Positions 5,426-12,982 of a DNA stretch of 18,382 bases are shown here, piece by piece; position 1 is the stretch's first letter; the number at the start of each line of letters is the position of its first letter. The DNA is from Patescibacteria group bacterium (GTDB lineage: Bacteria; Patescibacteriota; Patescibacteriia; 2-12-FULL-60-25). The stretch covers positions 1-18,382 of the forward strand of contig JAHJFW010000121.1 in assembly GCA_018824765.1 (NCBI GenBank). Direction: 5' to 3'. The position numbers were made by a program, and so were the translations under genes. The notes under the pieces were generated by a model. That model searched no databases, was not told where the DNA came from, and saw only the letters and a list, made by a program, of their open reading frames with translations.

Positions 5426-5791
5426 TTATTCTGGATTCCCGCCTGCGCGAGAATGACACTGGATTCCCACCCTTGCGACAAGTGCAAAGCGGTCAAAATA
5501 CTCCTCTTGCGCTTCCGGACTCCATGCTTGAACATTCTCTCCAATCAACAAATCCAAAAACCCCTCTCTCACAAGAAGCAACTCCTTCTTCCTTGCCGTG
5601 CTCCAGCTTTGATCTGCGATTGTGGCATCCGGCAATTCCAGCGCGCGTTCCATAGCCGCATCGCGGCGCTTTAAATCTCCCCGCTTCTGCCACTAATTCG
5701 TCCTATGGATTTCACTGCCGATATTTCCCATCTGCTCGGCAAACGAAAGCGTCGACCATCGGCCGTCCATCAAACTCGGATGATGCATCAT
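5426..5791 (-). pseudogene. Broken small helical protein of a CPR-common family (internal TAG)
   Basis: Reading from ATG at 5791 gives MMHHPSLMDGRWSTLSFAEQ and then MGNIGSEIHRTN, followed by an in-frame TAG (5695-5693). The same frame continues as WQKRGDLKRRDAAMERALEL, then PDATIADQ and RKKELLLVREGFLDLL up to YFDRFALVAR. From memory this matches a ~120-residue helical family frequent in Patescibacteria ('...W.TLTFAEQMANIGSEVERTI.WR...AFERALELLDLTI.D...RLKEL.RLREVL.D...'), where the W after the break is conserved. The internal stop and the replacement of the C-terminus by repeat DNA (GIQCHSRAGGNPE) both argue for a decayed gene. The function of the family is unknown. A stop readthrough cannot be excluded but is unlikely. 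Confidence 0.7.
5431..5468. repeat. Direct repeat CTGGATTCCC at the pseudogene end
   Basis: CTGGATTCCC occurs at 5431-5440 and 5459-5468 with GCCTGCGCGAGAATGACA between them. This resembles the dispersed GC-rich intergenic repeats found in many bacteria that are often mistranslated as 'SRAGGNPE' peptides. It replaces the expected end of the pseudogene. Confidence 0.6.
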
Positions 5792-5805
5792 GTGAAAAGC
5801 AAGTA

Positions 5806-6036
5806 TTATAAATTTTCTAAAATTTTTAGATACTCCTCAACCTCCATCCCTAACACACGAAGATTATTACGAATGATAAAAATCGGTAATTGGCTGTCTC
5901 GCGGAATGACGATCGGCCTTAACAATCCCCGCTTTTTATAAACACGATGATCGCCCTTCTCGCGCCTAAACTCACAACCGACCTTAAAAAGAAATTTCTC
6001 AAACTTCTTCCAATGGATCGGCTTCATCCCTGACAT
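5806..6036 (-). CDS. hicA: HicA-family mRNA interferase toxin
   Basis: 76 aa, normal HicA length (about 60-80). It has the small dsRBD-like fold pattern: an N-terminal helix (HWKKFEKFLFKVG), a strand with CEFRREKGDHRVY containing the catalytic histidine H30 in the G-D/S-H-R-x-Y motif, then PIVIPRDSQLPIFIIRNNLRVLGM and the final helix VEEYLKILENL. HicA cleaves mRNAs in a ribosome-independent way and is neutralised by HicB. The start is 1 nt after the hicB stop; an ATG three codons later (6027) is an alternative. The antitoxin gene comes first here, opposite to classical hicAB order. The toxin looks intact. Confidence 0.88.
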   Translation of the reverse strand: MSGMKPIHWKKFEKFLFKVGCEFRREKGDHRVYKKRGLLRPIVIPRDSQLPIFIIRNNLRVLGMEVEEYLKILENL

Positions 6037-6037
6037 A

Positions 6038-6319
6038 TCAAGCAGGAATCTTGATCCTATTCGTCTGTTGCGACACGAGCCTTGGAGGCTGCCACTCGCG
6101 TTTAAATTTTACCCACCCTAAATTTTTCAAAACTGCGTCCGTCGTTCCCATCTCATGGACTTCTTCAAAAAAAATCTGCACGAGCTCACCAAATCGCTTC
6201 TTTGCTTCCTTCGTCGTTTTGCCAGCCGTAGATATATCTAACGCCGGGGAATACGCTACAAAACGCTTTCCTTCCTGTAAAACAGTAACTGGGATGGAAA
6301 TTTGATATTCAAGATTCAT
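6038..6319 (-). CDS. hicB: HicB-family antitoxin
   Basis: 93 aa from the ATG at 6319. The frame stays open further upstream, but that part overlaps mreB and lacks HicB character. The HicB_like partial RNase H fold is visible: the first strands (YQISIPVTVLQEGKRFVAYSPALDI, of which ISIPVTV and FVAYSPALD are typical), the helix TTKEAKKRFGELVQIFFEEV and a late segment VLKNLGWVKFK. No DNA-binding helix-turn-helix or ribbon domain is obvious at the C-terminus (QTNRIKIPA), so autoregulation may be weak or work through the tail. It pairs with hicA 1 nt downstream. A promoter immediately after mreB would give a transcript starting almost at this ATG, consistent with the lack of a Shine-Dalgarno. Confidence 0.85.
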   Translation of the reverse strand: MNLEYQISIPVTVLQEGKRFVAYSPALDISTAGKTTKEAKKRFGELVQIFFEEVHEMGTTDAVLKNLGWVKFKREWQPPRLVSQQTNRIKIPA

Positions 6320-6328
6320 ATTAGGAAT

Positions 6329-6356
6329 AGTATACGCCAAACAGGTCATTTGACAA
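6329..6356 (-). promoter_or_regulatory. Promoter of hicBA, probably near-leaderless
   Basis: On the minus strand TTGTCA (6351-6356) is followed after 16 nt by TATACT (6329-6334). The -10 ends 9 nt before the hicB ATG, so transcription would begin within about 0-4 nt of the start codon. The -35 abuts the mreB stop codon. Confidence 0.6.
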
Positions 6357-7361
6357 TCACGAACTAAAAATGCTTCTCTTATAGCTTTCCAAATTCTCCA
6401 ACGCGATGCCGGTGCCTTTGGCGACGCATAATTGCGGGTCGTCTGCGACAAAGGCGGGAACGCCTGTTGCATCTGCGAATAAACGGTCCAAATTGCGCAA
6501 TTGCGCTGAACCGCCGGACAGGACCATGCCTTTTTCCATCACATCTGCGGAAAGCTCCGGGGGCGTGGCGTGCAAAACCTCTTTAATCTTCTCCACAATC
6601 CCCTGCAATTCGTGCTGGACCGCGTCAGTAACATCATCCGAAGTTACGGTCGTGATGCGAGGGAGGCCGCTAATCATATCTCGGCCCTTGACCTGCATTT
6701 CCAACTTTTTCTCCAAATACAATGCGGATCCGATGCGGATTTTAACGTCCTCGGCAGTGCGTTCGCCGATTGCCATGCTGTATTTGCGCCTGACGTGTTC
6801 TTGAATGGCGGTGTCCAATTTATTGCCGCCGATGCGCACGGAAGCCGACGCAACAATCCCGCCCAAGGAAATCACGGCGATTTCGCTGGTGCCGCCGCCG
6901 ATGTCAATAATCATATGACCTGACGGAGAACCGATGGGAATATCCGCGCCAATGGCTGCAACCACAGGCTCTTTAATAATGTACGCGGCGCGCGCGCCGG
7001 CGCTGATGGTGGCCGCTATCACAGCGCGTCGTTCAGTGGAAGTAATTCCGCCGGGCACTGCGACCATGACTTCCGGACGAAAAAATCGCATTCCGCCCAA
7101 AGCTTTATTCAAAAAATATCTAAGCATTGCTTCGGTTGTGCGATAGTCCGCGATCACACCGTCTTTCAACGGTCGCCGAGCCACAATCGTGTCAGGCGTG
7201 CGGCCAAGCATCTCTTTCGCCTCTTTGCCGACAGCCAGCACGCGCTTATCCGCAAGCGAAATCGCAACCACTGACGGCTCATTGATGATAATCCCTTTTT
7301 TCGGAACGTAAACCAAAATCGTGGTCGTCCCTAAATCAATGCCGATTTTTTTTGCAAACAT
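6357..7361 (-). CDS. mreB: Rod-shape actin homologue MreB
   Basis: 334 aa, normal for MreB. It is the bacterial actin that polymerises on the inner membrane and guides cell-wall synthesis. ATPase motifs are intact: phosphate-1 GIDLGTTTILVY (7-18), connect/EP motif IIKEPVVAAIGA (128-139), phosphate-2 IIDIGGGTSEIAVIS (151-165) and the adenosine motif MVLSGGSAQLRNLDR (279-293). It is the last gene of the envelope operon, 90 nt after the DUF4012 gene. No mreC, mreD or rodA is seen nearby, which is unusual compared with classical mre operons. The gap before it contains a 15-bp perfect inverted repeat. No strong Shine-Dalgarno precedes the ATG. Confidence 0.95.
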   Translation of the reverse strand: MFAKKIGIDLGTTTILVYVPKKGIIINEPSVVAISLADKRVLAVGKEAKEMLGRTPDTIVARRPLKDGVIADYRTTEAMLRYFLNKALGGMRFFRPEVMVAVPGGITSTERRAVIAATISAGARAAYIIKEPVVAAIGADIPIGSPSGHMIIDIGGGTSEIAVISLGGIVASASVRIGGNKLDTAIQEHVRRKYSMAIGERTAEDVKIRIGSALYLEKKLEMQVKGRDMISGLPRITTVTSDDVTDAVQHELQGIVEKIKEVLHATPPELSADVMEKGMVLSGGSAQLRNLDRLFADATGVPAFVADDPQLCVAKGTGIALENLESYKRSIFSS

Positions 7362-7386
7362 GGGTGAGGGTTAGTCGAAAGTCTAT

Positions 7387-7450
7387 AAAGTCCGTAAAGT
7401 CGAAAGTCAAAGATGGATTTTTCTATGACTTGATGGACTTTACGGACTTT
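7387..7450. repeat. 15-bp perfect inverted repeat between the DUF4012 gene and mreB
   Basis: AAAGTCCGTAAAGTC (7387-7401) and GACTTTACGGACTTT (7436-7450) are exact reverse complements around a 34-nt loop that itself contains more AAAGTC/GACTT words. It starts 2 nt after the DUF4012 stop codon on the minus strand. No T-tract follows, so it is not a classical terminator; an attenuating or mRNA-protecting hairpin is possible. Confidence 0.75.
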
Positions 7451-7451
7451 T

Positions 7452-9524
7452 CTAAAACGAAATCTCGAATGTCCGGTCGGTTAATGAATCTGTTTTGTAT
7501 TCATAGCGGGGATCGCCCCACTCTTTTTCATCTTCAGCAGGTTCGGCTGACTGAATGTTCTTATCGAATAAGAGGTCCGCGGTCAAGGTCGCTTTATCAA
7601 CACCCGGCTGTTTGGGCCAATCCAGATGATAGTCCGTAGATCGTAGTTCGTAGATCGTAGACGGGAGGCGGTAGGTGAAAGAAAGTTCGCCGGTGTGGTT
7701 GGGTTCTATCGACCAGAAAGCGCCAAACACTGTCTTGCCCAACTCATGGAACACATCAACCGTGCCCGGCACGAATTTTCCGCCCGTCTTATTCAAATCA
7801 TCTTTCATCGCGCCTTTTGACGACAGCAACTCACTGCCTTCAGGCACGTAAACGCGCGTGTAAGTCCGGTAGCGCGTATAACGGTAATCTCCAAAACCCT
7901 TGGCGCCGTTCGTGTAACGCAAAGTTACTGTGGCTATCGGCCCGTCCGGCTTAGTCGCGTCCAAAGAATAAGCAACGCTCTTTTGCATAATTCCGTCGGT
8001 TTTCAGCGCCGCCAAATTCGCATCAACCACCCACAAGAAATCTCCTTCCGCAGTCTTGGCGCGGCCGCTCCAGCCGCGTGAATCAAACAACTGCTGCAAA
8101 TCCTGCTCGCGCGAATACGCCAAAATCTGCTTGCGCTGCAAAGCTTGCGTAACAATATCCAAAATCTTGGGCCATTCAGACGATGGCAAAGCGAAAATCT
8201 TTTTCACTAGCTCATCACCCAGTTTGGAAATAATCTCCTTGCGCTTTTCAACCGGTATCCCCTTCTGATGGAACTCCACTTCCACCGCGTACTCCAATTT
8301 CTCAAAGAAATTTTCAGAGGTATATGTTTCACCGTCAACTGTCAAAGGCCCTGTAAAATCAAGCAAAGTCTCGAAAAATCCCGGCTCCAGCGCGAGATAC
8401 GACGTTGGACGGTGCGGCAGTTCTGCGTGCAGCTGCATTTCCGACTCGCGGATGTAAAAATCCAAAATCCGTTCGGCTGATGTGGGAAAATCCGGCGACC
8501 AGTTGGCGTCGCGCAAAAACCAATTATTCAATCCCAAATATTTTTTGATAGGTTCCGGCGGGTCTTCCTTCCATACGCCTGACACAGGATTATCTATATT
8601 ATAAATATCTGTAAAAGCGAATTCGGACATTTCTCCCGCATCCCAAGTCATTGTTCCGATGGTGCCGATGAAGCCGCCGGCCGGACGTATCTCGTCATCA
8701 TTTTGCAAAGCCAGCAAAAATCGGCGCGGCTCCGGATAACCTGCCATGGGCACCACGACTTCAATAATCGGCACGGCTTCGTCCAAAGCTTTTTTCATCA
8801 CCGGAATCGTTTCGGCCAAAGGCTTCAAAGCATTGCGGAGCGGTGATGCCAATTGGTCTTGTGGCACGCGGTTCCACATCTCAAGGGCCAAATCCATTTT
8901 ATCCCTCGCCAAACGCATCTTCGGCAACTCGTCATTGAAACGCCGCAACAAAGACAGCTTTTCGTCTTTGGTCAAATCCTGAAAGCGGCGCGTTGGCGCA
9001 ATGCCGGTTGTCGTAAGCAGTGCTTCAGCCTCAACCCCGCCCTGCAAAGCGTCAACCACGATCGAGGCCACGTCCAGCATATCTGTCGCGCTGTCCAATG
9101 TGCCGGCCCCTGCTGAAACCGCGTCTTCCAAAGCGCGCAACTGGATTCCAATGCCCGGAAGATCGCGCAAAAAACCGGAGCTGCGCAAAATATCGCGCAA
9201 GCTGGTCAATGAATCATGGGCTGAATCAATATCTTTTTTAGCGCCGGCAACATCCAAGTTTTTCAATTTCGATTGCGCGCTTTGCACTGAATTTTTGGCG
9301 GAGTTGGCTGCCAAGCCCGCCCTAAGCGCAAAAACGGCAAAAGGCAAAACCACAATCGCCACCAGCACTGCCGCTATGGCTAGCACGCGTTTGGCGCGCT
9401 TTTTCATCTTCAGCTTAGGCTGTTTACCTTGCGGTTCAGTTCCCTTTTCGCCGCCGGCCCCGGCCGGTTGCGGCAATTGTTCAAACGCAGGACAGGTTAA
9501 AAAATTCGGGCTTTCAGTTTTCAT
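7452..9524 (-). CDS. DUF4012 membrane-anchored surface protein
   Basis: 690 aa. A Pro/Gly/Lys-rich cytoplasmic N-terminus (1-45) is followed by a single transmembrane helix (about 47-69, VLAIAAVLVAIVVLPFAVFAL), a helical region with alternating polar residues (70-250) and the DUF4012 core beginning at RRFLLALQNDDEIRPAGGFI (267-286) and running through the AFTDIYNID region. The C-terminal part is beta-rich and presumably extracellular. The family is common in Patescibacteria and Gram-positive lineages, usually beside glycosyltransferases; its function is not established, though location suggests surface polysaccharide assembly or attachment. The gene follows two GT2 genes by 37 nt. A word-like DNA repeat lies inside the coding sequence near the C-terminus. 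Confidence 0.9.
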   Translation of the reverse strand: MKTESPNFLTCPAFEQLPQPAGAGGEKGTEPQGKQPKLKMKKRAKRVLAIAAVLVAIVVLPFAVFALRAGLAANSAKNSVQSAQSKLKNLDVAGAKKDIDSAHDSLTSLRDILRSSGFLRDLPGIGIQLRALEDAVSAGAGTLDSATDMLDVASIVVDALQGGVEAEALLTTTGIAPTRRFQDLTKDEKLSLLRRFNDELPKMRLARDKMDLALEMWNRVPQDQLASPLRNALKPLAETIPVMKKALDEAVPIIEVVVPMAGYPEPRRFLLALQNDDEIRPAGGFIGTIGTMTWDAGEMSEFAFTDIYNIDNPVSGVWKEDPPEPIKKYLGLNNWFLRDANWSPDFPTSAERILDFYIRESEMQLHAELPHRPTSYLALEPGFFETLLDFTGPLTVDGETYTSENFFEKLEYAVEVEFHQKGIPVEKRKEIISKLGDELVKKIFALPSSEWPKILDIVTQALQRKQILAYSREQDLQQLFDSRGWSGRAKTAEGDFLWVVDANLAALKTDGIMQKSVAYSLDATKPDGPIATVTLRYTNGAKGFGDYRYTRYRTYTRVYVPEGSELLSSKGAMKDDLNKTGGKFVPGTVDVFHELGKTVFGAFWSIEPNHTGELSFTYRLPSTIYELRSTDYHLDWPKQPGVDKATLTADLLFDKNIQSAEPAEDEKEWGDPRYEYKTDSLTDRTFEISF
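7631..7664. repeat. Word-like tandem repeat inside the DUF4012 coding sequence
   Basis: GTAGATCGTAG occurs at 7636-7646 and again at 7650-7660, with related GTCCGTAGA before and GTTCGTAGA between. It resembles the intergenic word repeats of this window but lies in frame, encoding STIYELRSTDYH near the C-terminus. Confidence 0.7.
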
Positions 9525-9532
9525 AGTGTATT

Positions 9533-9558
9533 TATAGTGCTCAGTTCTCAGTGCTCAG
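9533..9558. repeat. Intergenic word repeat (AGTGCTCAGT)
   Basis: The 37-nt gap between the GT2 gene and the DUF4012 gene is almost wholly made of AGTGCTCAGT, TCTCAGTGCTCAGTG and related words. No promoter or ribosome binding site is clear. Confidence 0.6.
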
Positions 9559-9561
9559 TGT

Positions 9562-10380
9562 TTATTGGTTATTCTCCGATGCTCTCGGATGAGGCTTGCC
9601 GTAGTACTTCAGAAAGTATTGTACCCCACTTTTAATATGAACGCGCGCAATGCGGTTGGTACACAGTTGCCAGATGCTCTTCAGCTCGCTTTCGCGCTGA
9701 TGGTAATGCACGAACTCGGCCACTGGCGCATAACACACGCGCCAGCCGGATTCCCATGCGCGGCGGCAAAGGTCGGTGTCCTCAAAATACATAAAAAACC
9801 GCTCGTCAAAATATCCGATCCTGTCCAGCACTTCGCGCTTTACCAAGACTGCAGCGCCAAACAAACCGTCCACCTCAAGCACCTTGTCAGTGTCGGCATC
9901 CACCATCAAATAGCGGTCAATCTCGCGCCTGCCCCATGGCGTGCGCCCGAGTACGGTGCGACGATAAAGCGGAATGAAGGCATTGGGAAAACGGTGAAAA
10001 GTACGCTGCTGCGTGCGGTCAGGATGCAAAAGCCGCGGCCCTATAATTCCGTACTCCGGATGCGCGTCCGCGAATTCCACCAACTTTTCAATCTCATCCG
10101 GAAAAATCGTGAGATCCGGATTCAATAGCATCACATACTCGCCCTGCGCCTCGCGCATCGCCAGATTATTGCCGGCGCCAAAACCGAGATTGCGCGGCGC
10201 TTCAATCAATTTCACCCATGGAAACCTTTCCCTTACCAGCTCGCCTGTGCCGTCGCCAGCGGCATTATCAACCAAAAAATATTCGTGCGGAAAAGCTACA
10301 TTTGCCGCTTCAAAGCCTTTCAAAAGCTGGCGGATCAAACCCGGAGTCTTAAAACACACCGTGATGAACGAGACTTTCAT
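9562..10380 (-). CDS. GT2 glycosyltransferase, WbbL/rhamnosyltransferase-like
   Basis: 272 aa from the ATG at 10380; an upstream in-frame extension overlaps the preceding gene and is not supported. GT-A fold, COG1216 type: N-terminal VSFITVCFKTPGLIRQLL, VDNAAGDGT (38-45), RNLGFGAGNNLAM (63-75), the metal-binding NPD (87-89, MLLNPDLTI), an acceptor region GAAVLVKREVLDRIGYFDERFF and the base-containing motif FMYFEDTDLCRRAWESGW (196-213). These inverting enzymes add a sugar from a nucleotide or dTDP-type donor to a surface polysaccharide. No membrane helices. It overlaps the previous GT2 gene by ATGA, with AAGGA about 10 nt upstream, so translation is coupled. Confidence 0.92.
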   Translation of the reverse strand: MKVSFITVCFKTPGLIRQLLKGFEAANVAFPHEYFLVDNAAGDGTGELVRERFPWVKLIEAPRNLGFGAGNNLAMREAQGEYVMLLNPDLTIFPDEIEKLVEFADAHPEYGIIGPRLLHPDRTQQRTFHRFPNAFIPLYRRTVLGRTPWGRREIDRYLMVDADTDKVLEVDGLFGAAVLVKREVLDRIGYFDERFFMYFEDTDLCRRAWESGWRVCYAPVAEFVHYHQRESELKSIWQLCTNRIARVHIKSGVQYFLKYYGKPHPRASENNQ

Positions 10381-11429
10381 TTGAACCATTTCCTTAAATC
10401 CGCGCTGTTGGCCGTAAAGCGTTTTGAGTACGCGAAGCGTTTCCGAAGCATCTTCGGCATTCCGGCGAGCGACGCGAATTCGCCTTTCAAACTTGAAAGC
10501 GAAAAACATGCGGCTATGACTTTACCGATCTCGTAAGTCTTCCACCACGGCAGATGCAAGAAAAGATTGGCCGCGCTGTCGTTTTTCAAAATCATCCAGC
10601 CATGGTTTCTAGTGGACAAAAAATTCACGAACGGCGATTTGGAGCGGCGCATTTTCCAAGCCGCGAAATGGCCGAGGCCCGGATTCGACGGAACGCGTCG
10701 GAAATGCCAAGCCACGGCTTGCGGTACGAAATGCGACTTATAACCGAGCCGCTGTAAGCGCCATGCCAGATCAGCGTCTTCTTTATATGCGAAAAAATCC
10801 TCGTCAAAAAACTCGCCGCCAATTTTTGCCGCAACTAAAGCGCTGGCCCGAAACATCACGCATGCTCCGCTCAAACCGAACACGTCGATCGCGCCGTCAT
10901 ATTGGCCCTCGTCCTTTTCGCCGGCGCCACGATCGTAAATCCGGCGCGCCTTGGTAATGCAGAGTCCGGTTGAATCCAAGGTGTCGGAAAAATCCGTAGT
11001 AGTCTCTTCGTGCTCGCCCTCGTTTTTGGTATAGGCGCGCAACAATTTCGGCCCGCAAGCGGCCACGTCGGGATTTGCATCCATGTGCGCCACGAGCACG
11101 CGCACGGCATTTGGAGAAAAAGTCATGTCAGGATTTGCCAGCATGATGTAACGGTTTTCCAAATCCTTATTTTCCCAACGGGACAGTGCCAGCTCAATCG
11201 CCTGATTGTGCGCGCGCGCAAAACCCAAATTACGAATGTTGCGCAACACCACGGTTTCAGGAAAATGCTCTTGCAGCCAAGCCGGCGCGCCGTCGTCCGA
11301 CGCATTATCCACTACCGTAACCGTAAAGAAAGGCGCGTCCTGTCCGCCCAGCGAACCCAAAAGATCCGGCATATACGCCAGAGAATTCCAGGTAACAACA
11401 TTGATGACGAGTTTTTTGGCTTCAAGCAT
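10377..11429 (-). CDS. GT2 glycosyltransferase, COG1216 type
   Basis: 350 aa. GT-A domain motifs in order: VINVVTWNSLAYMPDLL (8-24), VVDNASDDG (39-47), RNLGFARAHNQAI (66-78), the metal-binding ANPDM (98-102), GACVMFRASAL (188-198) and the EDADLAWRLQRLGY region (217-230) with the likely catalytic acids. The C-terminal ~100 residues are basic and amphipathic (KMRRSKSPFVNFL, WWKTYEIGKVIAACFSL), suggesting membrane association. It is paralogous to the downstream GT2 and ends in an ATGA overlap with it. The substrates cannot be read from the sequence; both probably extend the same glycan. The 56-nt gap before the start contains word repeats. Confidence 0.92.
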   Translation of the reverse strand: MLEAKKLVINVVTWNSLAYMPDLLGSLGGQDAPFFTVTVVDNASDDGAPAWLQEHFPETVVLRNIRNLGFARAHNQAIELALSRWENKDLENRYIMLANPDMTFSPNAVRVLVAHMDANPDVAACGPKLLRAYTKNEGEHEETTTDFSDTLDSTGLCITKARRIYDRGAGEKDEGQYDGAIDVFGLSGACVMFRASALVAAKIGGEFFDEDFFAYKEDADLAWRLQRLGYKSHFVPQAVAWHFRRVPSNPGLGHFAAWKMRRSKSPFVNFLSTRNHGWMILKNDSAANLFLHLPWWKTYEIGKVIAACFSLSSLKGEFASLAGMPKMLRKRFAYSKRFTANSADLRKWFK

Positions 11430-11510
11430 ATGTTGGAAGGTGGAAGATGGAATGATGAACTTTTCCTTATTCCTTATTCCATCTTCTATATTCCATCTTC
11501 TATAGTTTTC
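11430..11510. repeat. Intergenic word repeat (ATTCCATCTTCTATA/CCTTATT)
   Basis: ATTCCATCTTCTATA occurs twice (around 11478-11507), with CCTTATTCCTTATT beside it and a related GGAAGGTGGAAGATGGAA near 11434. The repeat continues into the last codons of the membrane glycosyltransferase (EDGI), so coding and repeat DNA overlap. Confidence 0.6.
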
Positions 11511-12982
11511 CTCTTCGGCGAAACGTTGAAACCCAAGCGCCTGCCTAGCATCATTCTGGTTTGCGCATCAATGGCTGGAAAGGCGCCAAACAGGACGAAG
11601 GTGACCGGCAACAAAACCCATTGCAAAACCCCGACAAAAACCGCGCGATGGACCGGAATGTTGCTCGGACGGCGTGGCAGCAAAGTCAAGGACATGGCGG
11701 CGGAAACGAAAACGCCGACCATGGCGAAACGCATCAGCCACTGCAATGTGAACGGCGTATTCTGAAAAATCGCAAACTCCCTGAACTGTTCCGGCGCCAC
11801 CCAAAAAGGCAGTCGTCCAAGCAAGAAAATCAGCATCGGCGCCGTCGCCCAAGTGTACATACCCTCCAGCTGTTTCCAAACAAAACCGAACTTGGTCATA
11901 AACGGCATTTGCTTGTCTGCGGCAAATGCCCGCACCATAAACGGAAAATTTTCCACGCCCCATGCCCAGCGGCGGATCTGCTTATATAACGCGGCCAGCG
12001 CCTGCCAATATCCGCCTGTCATAACCGTATCCATAGACACAGGGATGTACATCGGCGTAACGCGATAATTCCCGTGATACTTGATTAAAGCTTGCAGGAA
12101 AATACGCGAATCCTCGCTCACAATATCTTTCTGCCAGAAACCAACGTCCACGAGCATGCGCAAACTCATCGAATGCGAAGAAAAAGTCATGGCGCCCTCG
12201 GGACGCGACAGCTCGGACAGCAGCCAAAAAGTGGTACCGAACATGGCCACGCGCACAGCCGCTGGCGACTCCCACAAATTATTATTGTACAAAGCGATTG
12301 GCTGATACGAGGTCTTGGTCGGCTCGGAGACGGTTAAAAACAAATACGTCAGGCAGGAGAAGTATTGCGGATGCACTACAGTATCCACGTCAAAAGACGA
12401 AACAACCACTTTGTCGTAATCCAAACCAAGCTCGTCGATAATCGGCAGAACCGCGTGACCGGAATAGTTAAGGTTGGAACCCTTGCCCGGAATTTCGTCC
12501 GGCAAATTTTGCGGATGCAGGGTGCTGGTGAGCAGTAAAAACCGGTCGCCGTATTCTTGCTTAATGATTTCGGCATTGCGTAAAAAACGCTCGCTGTCGC
12601 GTTCTTCACCCGCCAAAACCAGAATCATTTTCTTAGCCGGAAATGCACTGCTCAAAATTGATCCGATCGTGCCCCTGATCACCCCTATCTCCTCTTTATA
12701 GGTTGGTAAAAAAACCAGATGCCTGACGTCCTCGTATGCCGCTTGGCGCTCGGCCAGAACCTGCCAGTCTTTTCGCGTATTGCGATGATAGCGAAACCAC
12801 GAGACAAACATAAAAGGAATAAAGTAGGTAACCCGAAACAGCCAGTAAAGGTCGAAAACAATGACAAAATATACGACCCACAAAGGCCGGATAAACGACA
12901 ACACCACGGATAAAATCAGCGTTGTCCAAACCAACGCACCGGGAAGGATTTCCAAACCTCTGGTTTTCCAGTTAGCGGTCAT
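11486..12982 (-). CDS. Processive membrane GT2 glycosyltransferase (cellulose/hyaluronan synthase-like)
   Basis: 498 aa. Two N-terminal transmembrane segments (about 13-33 and 35-60), a cytoplasmic GT-A domain, then three or more C-terminal hydrophobic segments (about 376-395, 414-435, 447-470). Motifs of membrane-bound processive GT2 enzymes are visible: PTYKEE (93-98), a GKGSNLNYSG loop (167-176), the DXD-type FDVD (197-200), the catalytic SED (289-291) and the acceptor-channel signature QIRRWAWG (335-342, QxxRW). Such enzymes polymerise a sugar and export it through their own channel. Its ATG overlaps the tsaB stop (ATGA), so it is translationally coupled. Product is unknown; a surface polysaccharide is likely given the two GT2 and DUF4012 genes downstream. 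Confidence 0.9.
   Translation of the reverse strand: MTANWKTRGLEILPGALVWTTLILSVVLSFIRPLWVVYFVIVFDLYWLFRVTYFIPFMFVSWFRYHRNTRKDWQVLAERQAAYEDVRHLVFLPTYKEEIGVIRGTIGSILSSAFPAKKMILVLAGEERDSERFLRNAEIIKQEYGDRFLLLTSTLHPQNLPDEIPGKGSNLNYSGHAVLPIIDELGLDYDKVVVSSFDVDTVVHPQYFSCLTYLFLTVSEPTKTSYQPIALYNNNLWESPAAVRVAMFGTTFWLLSELSRPEGAMTFSSHSMSLRMLVDVGFWQKDIVSEDSRIFLQALIKYHGNYRVTPMYIPVSMDTVMTGGYWQALAALYKQIRRWAWGVENFPFMVRAFAADKQMPFMTKFGFVWKQLEGMYTWATAPMLIFLLGRLPFWVAPEQFREFAIFQNTPFTLQWLMRFAMVGVFVSAAMSLTLLPRRPSNIPVHRAVFVGVLQWVLLPVTFVLFGAFPAIDAQTRMMLGRRLGFNVSPKRKTIEDGI

Noticed and set aside
6320..6472. Longer HicB with 51 extra N-terminal residues
   Set aside because: The extension overlaps mreB, lacks family similarity, and a promoter sits just before the internal ATG at 6319.
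9001..9537. Plus-strand 178-residue Ala/Ser-rich ORF
   Set aside because: Antisense to the DUF4012 N-terminus; composition reflects codon bias of the real gene.
10381..10509. Longer start for the second GT2 glycosyltransferase
   Set aside because: It would overlap the upstream GT2 gene by 130 nt; ATG at 10380 gives the normal GT2 N-terminus and an ATGA junction.
11010..11765. Plus-strand 251-residue ORF
   Set aside because: Lies opposite two well-supported glycosyltransferase genes and has no recognisable motif.
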